Shown: piece after piece, positions 15,029 to 24,402 of the stretch | Layout: each line of letters starts with the position of its first letter | How positions within the stretch are numbered: the first letter of the stretch is position 1 | Assembly: GCA_017511925.1 (NCBI GenBank) | Contig: JAFWHS010000013.1 | Coordinates: forward strand, 1-41,604 | Length of the DNA stretch: 41,604 nt | From: Candidatus Saccharimonadota bacterium | GTDB lineage: Bacteria > Patescibacteriota > Saccharimonadia > Saccharimonadales > Saccharimonadaceae | Direction: 5' to 3' | Position numbers and translations under genes: made by a program | Notes under the pieces: generated by a model | What the model was told of the DNA's origin: nothing | What the model saw: only the letters and a program-made list of their open reading frames with translations | Database searches by the model: none

Positions 15029-16292
15029 ATTTAACAATTGCAAATTTATTTTTACCCTTCTTTATTATCGCAACTTGATTTACTGCAATATCTTCCATTA
15101 CCTTTGCACCATTAATAGATACCGCGCCCTGCGCCACGAACTCACGCGCCTTCTTTTTCGACTCAGCAAGTCCAGTATCCACCAATATATCCACCAACAT
15201 TGCGCCTCTAGCAACTACTGGAAGATATGCCGCGAACTCCGTAATTTCATCCTCTGAAAAATCCTCAAAATCTGTATTTTTATCAAACAACGTACGTGAT
15301 AAATTTTCCACCGCTTCCGCATTCTCTCTCCCATGAACCACACTAGTCACGCCAAACGCCAACGCTTTCTGCGCAATACGCTTTTCTGGAGCCTCACGGT
15401 GTTCGGCTAAAATTCGCTCGATCTCATCTTTATCTAATAAGGTATATATTTTGACCAAATACTCTACTGCTTGATCTGGTTGCCCCAACCAAAATTGATA
15501 GAAATCAAATATTGAAGTGTAGTTACCACCGCCATTGTCAGAAGCAGCCAACCATATAGCATTGCCCTCAGACTTACCAAACTTCCGTCCCGTCACCGGG
15601 TCAATTATAAGTGGCGTAGACCACACATCTGCCCTAGCATCTTCTAAGCGACGAATTAAATGTATACCAGATGTACAATTTCCATATTGATCAGCTCCAC
15701 AAAGCTGCAAATCTACTCCATATTCCCTATACAAATGCAAAAAATCATAACCCTGTATCAAAGTATACGAAAACTCCGCATAACTTATGCCAGAACCACC
15801 CTCACCAATCCGATTTTGTACAAATTGCCGATCCAAAAGCTGCGTCATCGAAAAATTCTTTCCTACTTCACGCAAAAACTTCAAATAGTTCATATCTCGG
15901 AACCAGTCATAATTATCCACCATCACCAAACCTGGCGTCTCGAAATCCTTCACGTCGCCATCACCAGCATTGATAACTTTTTCTATCTGACTTTTAATGC
16001 AAGCCTTATTATGCTCAACTTCTGCTAAAGTTTTCAAATCCCTTTCGCCGTTTTCTTTTGGATCACCAATCTGACCAGTCGCACCACCTACTAATAAATA
16101 TGGTTCATAGCCATGCCGCGTAAAACACGCGCACATCATCAATGCTGCCAAATTGCCAATTGTCAAAGAGTCCGCCGACGGATCCGCTCCCCAATAAAAT
16201 TTCTTTGGCTCCCGGCTATCCAGCTCCTCTGGATTATCAATAGTCGTTTCAGCTATAAAGCCCCGGTAAATCAATTCTTCAGATAATTTCAT
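15027..16292 (-). CDS. tyrS: tyrosyl-tRNA synthetase
   Basis: Class I synthetase charging tRNA-Tyr. The 421-residue length and domain order are bacterial: Rossmann catalytic domain, anticodon-binding helices, and a C-terminal S4 domain (about residues 355-421, AESKKKAREFVAQGAVSING). The KMSKS loop reads KFGKSEGNA, normal for bacterial TyrRS. The HIGH motif, expected after ADPSADSL, reads TIGN, so both histidines are absent. VGGATGQIGDP and QGYDFLHL(Y) with LQLCGADQYGN are standard tyrosine-site segments. TATAAT (16304-16299) ends six bases before the ATG. Confidence 0.94.
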   Translation of the reverse strand: MKLSEELIYRGFIAETTIDNPEELDSREPKKFYWGADPSADSLTIGNLAALMMCACFTRHGYEPYLLVGGATGQIGDPKENGERDLKTLAEVEHNKACIKSQIEKVINAGDGDVKDFETPGLVMVDNYDWFRDMNYLKFLREVGKNFSMTQLLDRQFVQNRIGEGGSGISYAEFSYTLIQGYDFLHLYREYGVDLQLCGADQYGNCTSGIHLIRRLEDARADVWSTPLIIDPVTGRKFGKSEGNAIWLAASDNGGGNYTSIFDFYQFWLGQPDQAVEYLVKIYTLLDKDEIERILAEHREAPEKRIAQKALAFGVTSVVHGRENAEAVENLSRTLFDKNTDFEDFSEDEITEFAAYLPVVARGAMLVDILVDTGLAESKKKAREFVAQGAVSINGAKVMEDIAVNQVAIIKKGKNKFAIVK

Positions 16293-16298
16293 ACCTCA

Positions 16299-16304
16299 AT
16301 TATA
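16299..16304 (-). promoter_or_regulatory. -10 box of leaderless tyrS
   Basis: Minus-strand TGATATAAT, six bases (TGAGGT), then ATG. It overlaps the rnhA stop region. Confidence 0.65.
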
Positions 16305-16730
16305 TCACAACTCTTCACCCAACCTAGCTTTGTTTGCCCATTCGTCAGCCATTTCATTGAGCTCTGTGCCTACATGCCCTCTGACCCACACTAATTTCAC
16401 GTTATATCTGTGATATAGATCATAAAGCTCCTGCACTAAATCTAAATTTTTTATTGCTCCACTTTTCTTTCGCCAATTATTCTTTTCCCAAACAGGCGCC
16501 CATTTAGTTAATACATTTATCCAAAATTCAGAATCCGTATGGATCTCACAGCCTTCATCACCGGCATATTTTATTGCGGCAATCAAAGCCAAACCTTCCA
16601 TTCGAATATTAGTAGTATCCTTATCCTTCCCGAGCACCACCGGAAAGCCACCGTTTGCGTCTTCTATTACGGCAAAGCCACCTGGACCAGGATTTGGCTC
16701 AGCACTACCGTCAGTCCATAATATCTTCAT
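16305..16730 (-). CDS. rnhA: ribonuclease HI
   Basis: RNase HI cleaves RNA in RNA-DNA hybrids, for example primers and R-loops. The 141-residue protein shows all four catalytic acidic positions: TDGSAEPNPGPGG (first Asp), IRMEGLALIAA (Glu), IHTDSEFWIN (Asp) and ADEWANKA (final Asp). The conserved His sits in WVRGHVGTELNEMAD. The start codon lies inside the last 20 bases of the upstream surface-protein gene, which suggests coupling. It is followed within 13 bases by tyrS, which has its own promoter. Confidence 0.95.
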   Translation of the reverse strand: MKILWTDGSAEPNPGPGGFAVIEDANGGFPVVLGKDKDTTNIRMEGLALIAAIKYAGDEGCEIHTDSEFWINVLTKWAPVWEKNNWRKKSGAIKNLDLVQELYDLYHRYNVKLVWVRGHVGTELNEMADEWANKARLGEEL

Positions 16731-18237
16731 ATATCTGATATTCAGTGATCATCCAAGGATCATCATTACTGCCATTCCCTCTCAAAACCACCGTATCATG
16801 GCTGAGTATCCTCATTAAATCTTCTTCTTCCTCACCCTCTTCTTCATCCACTTCTTCACTCTCCTCTTCTACTAGGTCCACACAAACGCCAGCCTCGTCA
16901 TCATACATACCACTCTTTTCAACTTTTATCTCGCCATCCTCAGTAATTTCAATCACCCTCCAACACGTATACTTTTCGTCGTCATCTTCATCACCGAACC
17001 TCACATAGTAAACTTCCTCTTCTTCCGACCCATCCTCTTCAGAATTTACTTCCAGCTCCTCCATCACCGACTCCTCGATGATATCAGAATTCTCATTCTC
17101 CTCTTCATCTCCTTCGGCCAAATCCATCAATAAATCATATAATAACACCTTGTCTTCAGACTCATCAATCTCGTCATTTAGTTCGGCCGCATCCACCTCT
17201 TCAGCCCTCCATAAGGCATAAAGAGTAACATCGTTGGCCGTGGTCTGATTTATGTTATATTTATCACCAGGCAAATAAACCATGCTAGCTACGCTATTTG
17301 AGTCAATACACTCAGAAACGCCATTACTTAGGACCGGCTCTACCACACACCAACCAACAAATTCAAAACCGCCCCGTGTTGGAATATCGCTAGAAATCCT
17401 TATACTATCACCACTTGTATTGCCGGCTTGAGTCTCCGGCAAGCCAGTCACCGCATCGTCCCCAGTATTATCGGCATAGTTTACAATATAGTTTATTGGA
17501 TTAGCCACATATTCCAAAACAAATGTAGCACCATCACCATTGTTGCTAAACGTATAAACGCCTTTTGGATTGGCATAATCTGCACGCACACCTAAACCAA
17601 TCGTGTAAATATCCGCATTTTCTACCCCATTACTGCTATTGGCCGAATCAGTCACCCTAAGCGTTGTGGCCACAGCCGTAGGAGCTGGCAAATATACGTC
17701 ATTATTCGAAATATTCACATCACCATCCCTATAATAATTTGGCAAATATCCCCATTTATTGTTCAATGCACTACTAACGCGTCCTACACCATTAAAATCA
17801 TCATACGAAACAGCGTCCGCAACAGACGACAATCTATTGACGCCATCCGTAAGATCCGTACTGTCGCTATTTGACCTTATCATCAAAGTATATCCGGTAT
17901 AGTTATTCGTAGAAATCGAAAAACTTGCCTTTTGATCCTCTTCACTAGTCGCAAAAGAACCATCCGGAGATGAAACATTAAGACTAACGCTGGCAACACT
18001 ATTGATGCTATCAAAAGTTAACGTGCTCGAAACAAAACTATCAGAAATCGCCTCTGTAGAAATCGGGCTAATACTTAACGGGTGCACCGTCAAAGCTACA
18101 AGAGATGAAAAAGCGATAAATGATGAAAAAGCTAAAGTTCTCAAAGCTCCACCTTTTATTGCAAGATGTTTTTTGTTACATTTTTGTTTTGCTGCACCTC
18201 CCCGAAAAGAGAAGGTACACTTATGACCTTTGTTCAT
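16711..18237 (-). CDS. secreted surface protein with InlB-type B repeat and acidic tail
   Basis: The 508-residue protein has a long Lys/Arg-rich start and a hydrophobic export segment (about residues 30-58, ALRTLAFSSFIAFSSLVALTV). A Ser/Thr/Asn-rich beta domain (about 60-255) follows. Then comes a Listeria-Bacteroides (InlB B) repeat, about 256-345, with GGFEFVGWCV and a closing NDVTLYALWRAEE. The region 345-480 is extremely rich in Glu/Asp. No LPXTG and no C-terminal TM are seen, so how it stays on the surface is unclear. A likely role is contact with the host cell. Promoter TAGACA-17-TAACAT ends six bases before the ATG. Confidence 0.85.
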   Translation of the reverse strand: MNKGHKCTFSFRGGAAKQKCNKKHLAIKGGALRTLAFSSFIAFSSLVALTVHPLSISPISTEAISDSFVSSTLTFDSINSVASVSLNVSSPDGSFATSEEDQKASFSISTNNYTGYTLMIRSNSDSTDLTDGVNRLSSVADAVSYDDFNGVGRVSSALNNKWGYLPNYYRDGDVNISNNDVYLPAPTAVATTLRVTDSANSSNGVENADIYTIGLGVRADYANPKGVYTFSNNGDGATFVLEYVANPINYIVNYADNTGDDAVTGLPETQAGNTSGDSIRISSDIPTRGGFEFVGWCVVEPVLSNGVSECIDSNSVASMVYLPGDKYNINQTTANDVTLYALWRAEEVDAAELNDEIDESEDKVLLYDLLMDLAEGDEEENENSDIIEESVMEELEVNSEEDGSEEEEVYYVRFGDEDDDEKYTCWRVIEITEDGEIKVEKSGMYDDEAGVCVDLVEEESEEVDEEEGEEEEDLMRILSHDTVVLRGNGSNDDPWMITEYQIYEDIMD

Positions 18238-18243
18238 AACACC

Positions 18244-18272
18244 ATGTTAACACAACCATTTTCATCTGTCTA
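18244..18272 (-). promoter_or_regulatory. promoter of the surface-protein gene
   Basis: Minus-strand -35 TAGACA (18272-18267), 17-base spacer, -10 TAACAT (18249-18244), then six bases and the ATG at 18237. Another case of a leaderless layout, here with a recognisable -35. Confidence 0.6.
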
Positions 18273-18298
18273 GTGCTTTTTTAGAATTTTATTTCAAC

Positions 18299-20272
18299 TT
18301 ATTCCCACACGGGCAAGTCATCCGGAAATGGATCAAAATCTTCATCATCAAAATCAGTGAAACCATCACCGTCCTCATCTTTATATCCAGAAGAACCATA
18401 TGGATTATAGCCTAGTTCTGTCAAAAATCGTGATGGCATATTATAATTTCTGCTACCAAAAGAATACCTAGAAGCAGCATAAGTTAAAAATAACCTCTTC
18501 ATTGCTCTCGTCATGCCAACATAAGCTAAGCGCCTCTCTTCTTCTAAAGACTCTTCGTCTTCAATCCTTCCGCTCGGGAAAAGCCCGTCTTCCATCCCAA
18601 CCATAAACACTACCGGAAATTCCAAACCCTTAGCCGCATGCAATGTCATTAAAGTTACCGCATCCTTCCCGCTCGCCTCATCTGCCGATGACATCAACAT
18701 CGCATCCGCCAAGAAATCTTCAATCCTATCATATTCTGCAGCATTCGCTTTTAATACTTCTAGATTCGCCATTCTATCATCTACGCTCGGGGTACCGTCA
18801 TCCATCAAAGACCTAAAATCAAAATATTCCACAATTTCACCAACCAAATCCCCGGGGTTATCGTCCGGCTTCACTTTTCTAACAAATTCCACCAACTTCG
18901 CCACGGCATTCCTAGCCTTAGCCGCATTCAAAATTTCCGGTAAATCTATATTTTTTAATGGCTCATTTTCTATAGAATCTATTGCTGATAATATTTTAGT
19001 TAGTGAAGCTTCGCCCACTCCAGACAATACGTTTTTTACCACTCGCGCCAAACTTACTTTGTCTCTCTCATTTACAACTAATTTCATAATCGCAAGTACA
19101 TCTTTTACCTCCTTGCGATCATAAAATCTTACGCCGCCCACAATTTTGTAAGGTACGTGCAAATTTATAAAAGCTTTTTCAAAAGCATATGATTGCGCAT
19201 TCGTTCTATAGAGCACAGCAAAATCGCCAAAATTTGGAAATTCTACCCTCATGTTTAAAATTTTTCGCGCTACAAAATTCGCCTCTTCCGTTTCATCTCT
19301 CAAACTTTCAATATCCACCGGTTCACCATCGCCAGCTTCTGTAAATAAAACCTTATCCGTCCGAGTCTTATTTTTATTGATCACTTTTTGTGACGCCGCT
19401 AAAATATTTCCAGTGGAACGATAGTTTTGTTCCAATTTAATCACTTTTGCTCCGGGAAAATCTCTCTCAAAATTTAAAATATTTGTAAAATCCGCCCCTC
19501 GCCAAGAATAGATAGATTGCCAATCATCCCCCACTACACAAATATTTCGTTCTTCTCCTACTAGTAATTTCACCAACTGATATTGTATGGTATTAGTATC
19601 CTGATACTCATCAATTAGGATATATTTAAATTTCTGCTGCCATTTTTTTCTAATTTCCAAGTTTTTACTAAATAATTCCAAAGCCTTGAGCAACAAATCA
19701 TCAAAATCTAACGCACCGGCTTTTCTTTTCTCTTCCTCGTATCTCAAAAATACTTTCGCTATTTGTTTTTGATTTGGATAAAATGCCTTCGCGGCATATT
19801 CTTCCGGCATATTACCTTGATTTTTTTCATTCGATATGATCGACTGGATTGATTTCGGTTTCAAATTTTTATTATCTGATAAATTTAAGTCCCGCATCAC
19901 TCTCCGAATCAAAGATATTTGATCATCCATATCATAAATTACGTAATTCCGGTCCAAACCCGCTGCATCCGCCTCGATACGCAAAATCTTCACGCATATA
20001 CCATGGAAAGTTCCCATATATGGCATAAATGACCTCGATGGAATCGTGCCAAGCAATTTCGCCAATCTTTCCCGCATTTCATTTGCGGCCTTATTAGTAA
20101 AAGTTACCGCCAAAATATCGCTCGGCTGTACCCCATGCGCAATCAGATTCGCAATTCTATGCGTTAATGTCTTGGTTTTACCACTTCCTGCCCCCGCCAA
20201 AATCAACAGTGGCCCCTCAAGCGTTTCCACCGCCTCTTTTTGCATGCTATTTAATCCACTAGTAACATCCAT
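18299..20272 (-). CDS. uvrD: UvrD/PcrA/Rep-family DNA helicase
   Basis: SF1A 3'-5' helicase acting in excision repair and at stalled forks. The 657-residue protein shows the Q-motif LNSMQKEAV, Walker A AGAGSGKT (about 27-34), motif Ia VTFTNKAANEMRERL, motif II LIDEYQDTN, motif III VVGDDWQSIYSWRGAD, motif IV LEQNYRST, motif V TLMTLHAAKGLEFPVVF and motif VI LAYVGMTRA. The acidic C-terminus (DEDGDGFTDFDDEDFDPFPDD) replaces the usual PcrA RNA-polymerase-binding tail. UvrD versus PcrA naming cannot be settled here. It starts six bases after the murA stop. Confidence 0.94.
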   Translation of the reverse strand: MDVTSGLNSMQKEAVETLEGPLLILAGAGSGKTKTLTHRIANLIAHGVQPSDILAVTFTNKAANEMRERLAKLLGTIPSRSFMPYMGTFHGICVKILRIEADAAGLDRNYVIYDMDDQISLIRRVMRDLNLSDNKNLKPKSIQSIISNEKNQGNMPEEYAAKAFYPNQKQIAKVFLRYEEEKRKAGALDFDDLLLKALELFSKNLEIRKKWQQKFKYILIDEYQDTNTIQYQLVKLLVGEERNICVVGDDWQSIYSWRGADFTNILNFERDFPGAKVIKLEQNYRSTGNILAASQKVINKNKTRTDKVLFTEAGDGEPVDIESLRDETEEANFVARKILNMRVEFPNFGDFAVLYRTNAQSYAFEKAFINLHVPYKIVGGVRFYDRKEVKDVLAIMKLVVNERDKVSLARVVKNVLSGVGEASLTKILSAIDSIENEPLKNIDLPEILNAAKARNAVAKLVEFVRKVKPDDNPGDLVGEIVEYFDFRSLMDDGTPSVDDRMANLEVLKANAAEYDRIEDFLADAMLMSSADEASGKDAVTLMTLHAAKGLEFPVVFMVGMEDGLFPSGRIEDEESLEEERRLAYVGMTRAMKRLFLTYAASRYSFGSRNYNMPSRFLTELGYNPYGSSGYKDEDGDGFTDFDDEDFDPFPDDLPVWE

Positions 20273-20278
20273 TTTCGA

Positions 20279-21829
20279 CTATATCCCAGTCAACGGAGTA
20301 ATGTCCGCACCAAGATGCCTCAATCTTGCCGCAAAATCTTGATATCCACGATTAATTGGGTAAACGTTTCTCAAAATCGAAATGCCAGGCGCAGCCAACA
20401 TCCCAATAAGCACCACCACAGCCGGCCTCAAAGCCTGTGGCGCCACTAATTCAGCAGATCGCCAATTCGTCGGCCCCTCAATATACAGCCTATGTGCATC
20501 CAATAATTCCACTTTCACATTCAAATTAGCCAATTCCGTAGTATAAATAGCTCGATTCTCAAATACCCAATCATGTATCATAGTGCGTCCATCAGCTACA
20601 GCTGCAATTACAGAGAAAAATGGCAAATTATCAATATTTAAACCCGGAAATGGCATTGGATGAATCTTATCCACTGGCGCCACCAATTCTGACTTATGTA
20701 TTGTAAGATCCACCAACCTAGTCCTACCATTTGCTGAAAGATATTCTGGAGATTTTGTATATTTAGCACCCATTGTCTTCAAAATTTCTAACTCTATCTC
20801 AAGAAATTCTATCGGCGTACGAAGCAGCGTAATCTCCGAATTAGTCACAAGCGCCGCAGCAATGAAACTCATAGCTTCTATCGGATCCTCAGATAAGTTA
20901 TAATCCACCTCCTCATCAATTTGAGATTTTCCTCGTACTACCAAAGTAGTCGTACCAATTCCAGAAATTTTAACACCTAATTTTTCCAAAAAGAAACAAA
21001 GATCTTGTACCATATAGTTCGGCGAAGCACCTACGATGGTAGTTCTGCCGGGCGACAACGCTGCCGCCATTAATACATTCTCTGTAACTGTATCGCCTCT
21101 TTCTGTTAAAACTATATAACGATCCTCGTACTTAGTGAGCGTCTCTTGATTGACTTCTACTTCATAATAACCGCTATTCTTCTCAGCATCCACCCTTAAG
21201 CCAAACGATTTCAAAGCTTGAAGATGCGGCTCTACCGTCCTAGTACCTAGTGAGCACCCACCAGCATATGGTAACTCAAATTTCTGGAAACGATGCAGAA
21301 GCGGACCCAAAAACATAATAATCGAACGAGTTTTACGTGCTGCTTCAATATCCATTTCGTCAAGCTTTAATTCGCGTGGTGATATAATTTCTAAGTCACG
21401 ATGGCGATTCTGCCAATGGCATTTCACACCTATGGACTCTAATACTTCAATAATCCGAAAGACTTCTTCAATCCTCGCCACTCGGTGCAATATCGTCCTG
21501 CCTGAATTCAAAAGTGCCGCACAAAGAAGCGCCACCGCCGCATTTTTTGAAGTATTCACAGTAATCTCACCGTGTAGTTCCTTACCGCCACGAATCCTAA
21601 AACTCTGCGATACAGAATCATTTATAGAGAGAATCTGATTCCCCAAAGCCTCAGAAAGCTTTTTGATCATTTCAAGTGAAATATTTTGTCCACCTTTTTC
21701 TATGCGGTGAATCGCAGATTGACTTGTACCCGCAGCCCTAGCCAACTCTTCCTGAGTCCAGCCTTTTTCAAGCCGCATTTGTTCTACGGTCTCGCCAATT
21801 ACCTGCTGATATGTCTTTACTTTTGCCAT
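20279..21829 (-). CDS. murA: XRE-type HTH fused to UDP-GlcNAc enolpyruvyl transferase (MurA)
   Basis: A 516-residue fusion. Residues about 8-70 form an XRE/HTH_3 DNA-binding domain (GWTQEELARAAGTSQSAIHRIEKG). Residues about 78-510 are a MurA/EPSP-synthase domain, which adds enolpyruvate to UDP-GlcNAc in the first committed peptidoglycan step. Key MurA residues seem kept: Lys in NTSKNAAVALLCAALL, the catalytic Cys in AGGCSLGTRTVEPH, Asp in FPGLNIDNLP and Arg in QALRPAVVVLIG. It may therefore be an active enzyme that also binds DNA. TATAAT (21841-21836) ends six bases before the ATG. The helicase gene follows six bases downstream. Confidence 0.92.
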   Translation of the reverse strand: MAKVKTYQQVIGETVEQMRLEKGWTQEELARAAGTSQSAIHRIEKGGQNISLEMIKKLSEALGNQILSINDSVSQSFRIRGGKELHGEITVNTSKNAAVALLCAALLNSGRTILHRVARIEEVFRIIEVLESIGVKCHWQNRHRDLEIISPRELKLDEMDIEAARKTRSIIMFLGPLLHRFQKFELPYAGGCSLGTRTVEPHLQALKSFGLRVDAEKNSGYYEVEVNQETLTKYEDRYIVLTERGDTVTENVLMAAALSPGRTTIVGASPNYMVQDLCFFLEKLGVKISGIGTTTLVVRGKSQIDEEVDYNLSEDPIEAMSFIAAALVTNSEITLLRTPIEFLEIELEILKTMGAKYTKSPEYLSANGRTRLVDLTIHKSELVAPVDKIHPMPFPGLNIDNLPFFSVIAAVADGRTMIHDWVFENRAIYTTELANLNVKVELLDAHRLYIEGPTNWRSAELVAPQALRPAVVVLIGMLAAPGISILRNVYPINRGYQDFAARLRHLGADITPLTGI

Positions 21830-21835
21830 AAAAAG

Positions 21836-21841
21836 ATTATA
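21836..21841 (-). promoter_or_regulatory. -10 box of leaderless HTH-murA
   Basis: Minus-strand TGATATAAT, six bases (CTTTTT), then ATG. If the HTH domain regulates its own gene, its operator should be near here; no clear dyad is seen. Confidence 0.65.
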
Positions 21842-21856
21842 TCACGGCACGAATAT

Positions 21857-22903
21857 TTATTCAATCACATTTAAGCCTGGTAGATCTCTCCCTAGCAAAA
21901 ATTCAAGAGCCGCTCCACCACCAGTAGATACTAGTGAATATTTCAAATTTTTATGATCATCCATTAAATTTTCCACAAATCCAGTCGTATCGCCACCACA
22001 TATTACCGTTTCAGCATCTTCTTTTTCACCCAACATCTCTGCCACAATCGTAGAGGCTGTCGCATAGGCTGGATCCTCGGCCTTGCCAAGTAGCCCATTC
22101 CAAATTATAGTCTTTGCATCCGTAATATATCCCGCTATCTTAGTGGTGGCAACCGGGCCCACATCTAATTTTGCGCCCGTTTCGTCTATATCAAAATCCT
22201 CTGCCACATACACCTTATCATTGCCGCTATACCCATCTGCTGCAATTTTGCCACCTACCACAACCTGATCCGCCAGTTTGGCAAATTTTTCAATCAATAA
22301 AGCCTTGTCTTCACCTTTTGACCCGCCAATAATAAACAGTAGCGGCCTTGTTGGATTTTTAGTTACTTTTTCTAAATTCTTTACCTCTTTTTCCAACAAA
22401 AGCCCTGCATAAACCGGTAAATAATCCGCCACCGCAGCAGTTGAAGCGTGCGCTCTATGCACAACTGCAAAACCATCTTGTACATATACCTCGGCTCCAG
22501 TAGAATCAATAATTTCCCTTATGAAATCTGCCGAGTTTGCCTTCTCTCCTGGGTAAAAACGCAAATTTTCCAATACCAATATCCCGCCTTTTGGCATCTT
22601 GGCCACCGCTTCCTCCACATCTGGCCCAGAAACATCGTCCACAAATGCCACATTTTGCATTTTTTTACCTAATAATTCGGCTACTGGCCCTAGTGAAAGC
22701 TTTTTGTCTCTACCCTCTGGCCTGCCTAAATGCGAAATCACTATTATTTTTGCTGCGCCCTTTTCCCTTAAATATTCCAAAGTCGGCAGGCTTGCCCGTA
22801 CTCTTAAATCATTCGTGATCTTTCCGTCTTCCATCGGCACGTTAAAATCCGTTCGTACCAAAACTACTTTACCTTTTATTTTTGCATCGCGTACAGTTTG
22901 CAT
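21857..22903 (-). CDS. pgk: phosphoglycerate kinase
   Basis: Glycolytic enzyme making ATP and 3-phosphoglycerate from 1,3-bisphosphoglycerate. Features: VLVRTDFNVPMEDGKITNDLRV, VISHLGRPEG, LENLRFYPGE, then GGSKGEDK in the hinge region, WNGLLGKAEDPAYA, GGDTTGFVE and the closing STGGGAALEFL. At 348 residues it is about 45 shorter than most bacterial PGKs. I chose ATG 22903, with AGAAGG five bases upstream, over a GTG six codons earlier. It directly follows pyk, with 20 bases between, in one glycolysis unit. Confidence 0.95.
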   Translation of the reverse strand: MQTVRDAKIKGKVVLVRTDFNVPMEDGKITNDLRVRASLPTLEYLREKGAAKIIVISHLGRPEGRDKKLSLGPVAELLGKKMQNVAFVDDVSGPDVEEAVAKMPKGGILVLENLRFYPGEKANSADFIREIIDSTGAEVYVQDGFAVVHRAHASTAAVADYLPVYAGLLLEKEVKNLEKVTKNPTRPLLFIIGGSKGEDKALLIEKFAKLADQVVVGGKIAADGYSGNDKVYVAEDFDIDETGAKLDVGPVATTKIAGYITDAKTIIWNGLLGKAEDPAYATASTIVAEMLGEKEDAETVICGGDTTGFVENLMDDHKNLKYSLVSTGGGAALEFLLGRDLPGLNVIE

Positions 22904-22923
22904 ATTTTCCCTTCTGCTCACCC

Positions 22924-24357
22924 TTAAATGTACCTTACTTGTATCGTATCGGTACCTATTTTATCCTTATCGCCAGAAACAATTACCGTTAGCAAATCTT
23001 TTTCTCCATCTTTTACCCGAAGATATCCATTATTTTTCAATTCCTCGGCTAATCTATATCCTACATCCTCAGAATACGGTCTCACGAAAGCCGAATTCGC
23101 ATAAATTAATGCCAACTGATTTGCCACCCTTGGGTTCGAAGTCACAGAAATAATTGGTACATTGGGCCGCTGCGATGCCATAGCAAATGCAGTCGTCCCA
23201 GACGCCGTCTGACAAATTATCACATCTGCGTTTATCTTCTCAGCTAATCTCGCCGCTGTGTTGGAAATCGCACCATAAACTTCAGACTCACTCTCTGCTT
23301 TTTTCGAAATCTGAGCTACGCGAGAATGATTTTGTGCATACAAAATTACTTTTTTCATCTCTTTTACGGCCTCTACCGGATACTTACCGTTTGCCGTTTC
23401 ATCCGAAAGCATTACTACATCCGCTCCCTGCACTACAGCAGTCGCCACATCGGATACCTCTGCTCTAGTTGGCTCCGGTGAATCCACCATTGATCCCATC
23501 ATCTGAGTAGCCACTATACATGGCTTACCGTGCGCTCTACACATAGCTATCAATTTTCGCTGAACTATCGGTACTACCTCAGCCCCAGCTTCTACTGCCA
23601 TGTCGCCACGAGCTACCATTATACCATCCGCCATTTTTACTATTTCTTCTAGATGTTCGTCGGACGAAATCGCTTTTTTAGTCTCAATTTTTGCGATCAC
23701 CTTCGCTGTCGAGCCAAAAGACAAGAGTATTTGCTTCAATCTTTCTATATCGCTAGCGGACTGCACAAAAGATAATGATACATAATCTATGTCCCGGCTC
23801 GCCCCATATTCTATGTCTGCCAAATCTTTCCCTGTTAAAATATCCCCCCCAAAATCTGTATCAGGCAAATTCAGCCCTTTTCGCGACATTATAAAACCGT
23901 CATTTAATATTTCCACTTTTATAGCTGTACCTGAAATTATCTCCTTTACAATAGACTTCACCTTGCCATCAAACATCGATAATGGCTCTCCTACACGCAC
24001 TTTTTCGGCTAAATTATACTGTACCGGCACCGCCATGCCACCATCATGCACAAAATTCGGATCAGCCTCAAGTATCAGCTCATCCCCCTTATACAAATCT
24101 AAGTGATTATCTTTTATCTCCCCCAATCTAATCTTCGGACCCTGCAAATCTTGCAAAATCGCCACACTACGCCCCTTTTTTGCTGCTGCCGCCCTAATCC
24201 ATTCAATGTGTTTATCACGCTCTTCATTGGAACCATGTGAACAATTCATTCTACAGCCATTCACACCCGCCATAATTACTTCCTCTACTAACTCCGGCGT
24301 ATTTGTTGCTGGCCCAATCGTTGCCAATATTTTTGTTCTCTTAAAAAGTTTACTCAT
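22924..24357 (-). CDS. pyk: pyruvate kinase
   Basis: Converts phosphoenolpyruvate and ADP to pyruvate and ATP, the last ATP-yielding step of glycolysis. The 477-residue protein has RTKILATIGPA at the start, the substrate loop NCSHGS, LQDLQGPKIRLGE, a beta-barrel B domain, the catalytic block AKIETKKAI with GIMVARGDMAVE, and ATQMMGSMVDSPEPTRAEVSDVA. The C-terminal allosteric domain (about 350-477) is present; no extra PEP-utiliser domain. It leads into pgk. Confidence 0.96.
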   Translation of the reverse strand: MSKLFKRTKILATIGPATNTPELVEEVIMAGVNGCRMNCSHGSNEERDKHIEWIRAAAAKKGRSVAILQDLQGPKIRLGEIKDNHLDLYKGDELILEADPNFVHDGGMAVPVQYNLAEKVRVGEPLSMFDGKVKSIVKEIISGTAIKVEILNDGFIMSRKGLNLPDTDFGGDILTGKDLADIEYGASRDIDYVSLSFVQSASDIERLKQILLSFGSTAKVIAKIETKKAISSDEHLEEIVKMADGIMVARGDMAVEAGAEVVPIVQRKLIAMCRAHGKPCIVATQMMGSMVDSPEPTRAEVSDVATAVVQGADVVMLSDETANGKYPVEAVKEMKKVILYAQNHSRVAQISKKAESESEVYGAISNTAARLAEKINADVIICQTASGTTAFAMASQRPNVPIISVTSNPRVANQLALIYANSAFVRPYSEDVGYRLAEELKNNGYLRVKDGEKDLLTVIVSGDKDKIGTDTIQVRYI

Positions 24358-24402
24358 ATACTCTATATTACCATATTAAAGTTTTTATGGTAATATGTAG
24401 TT

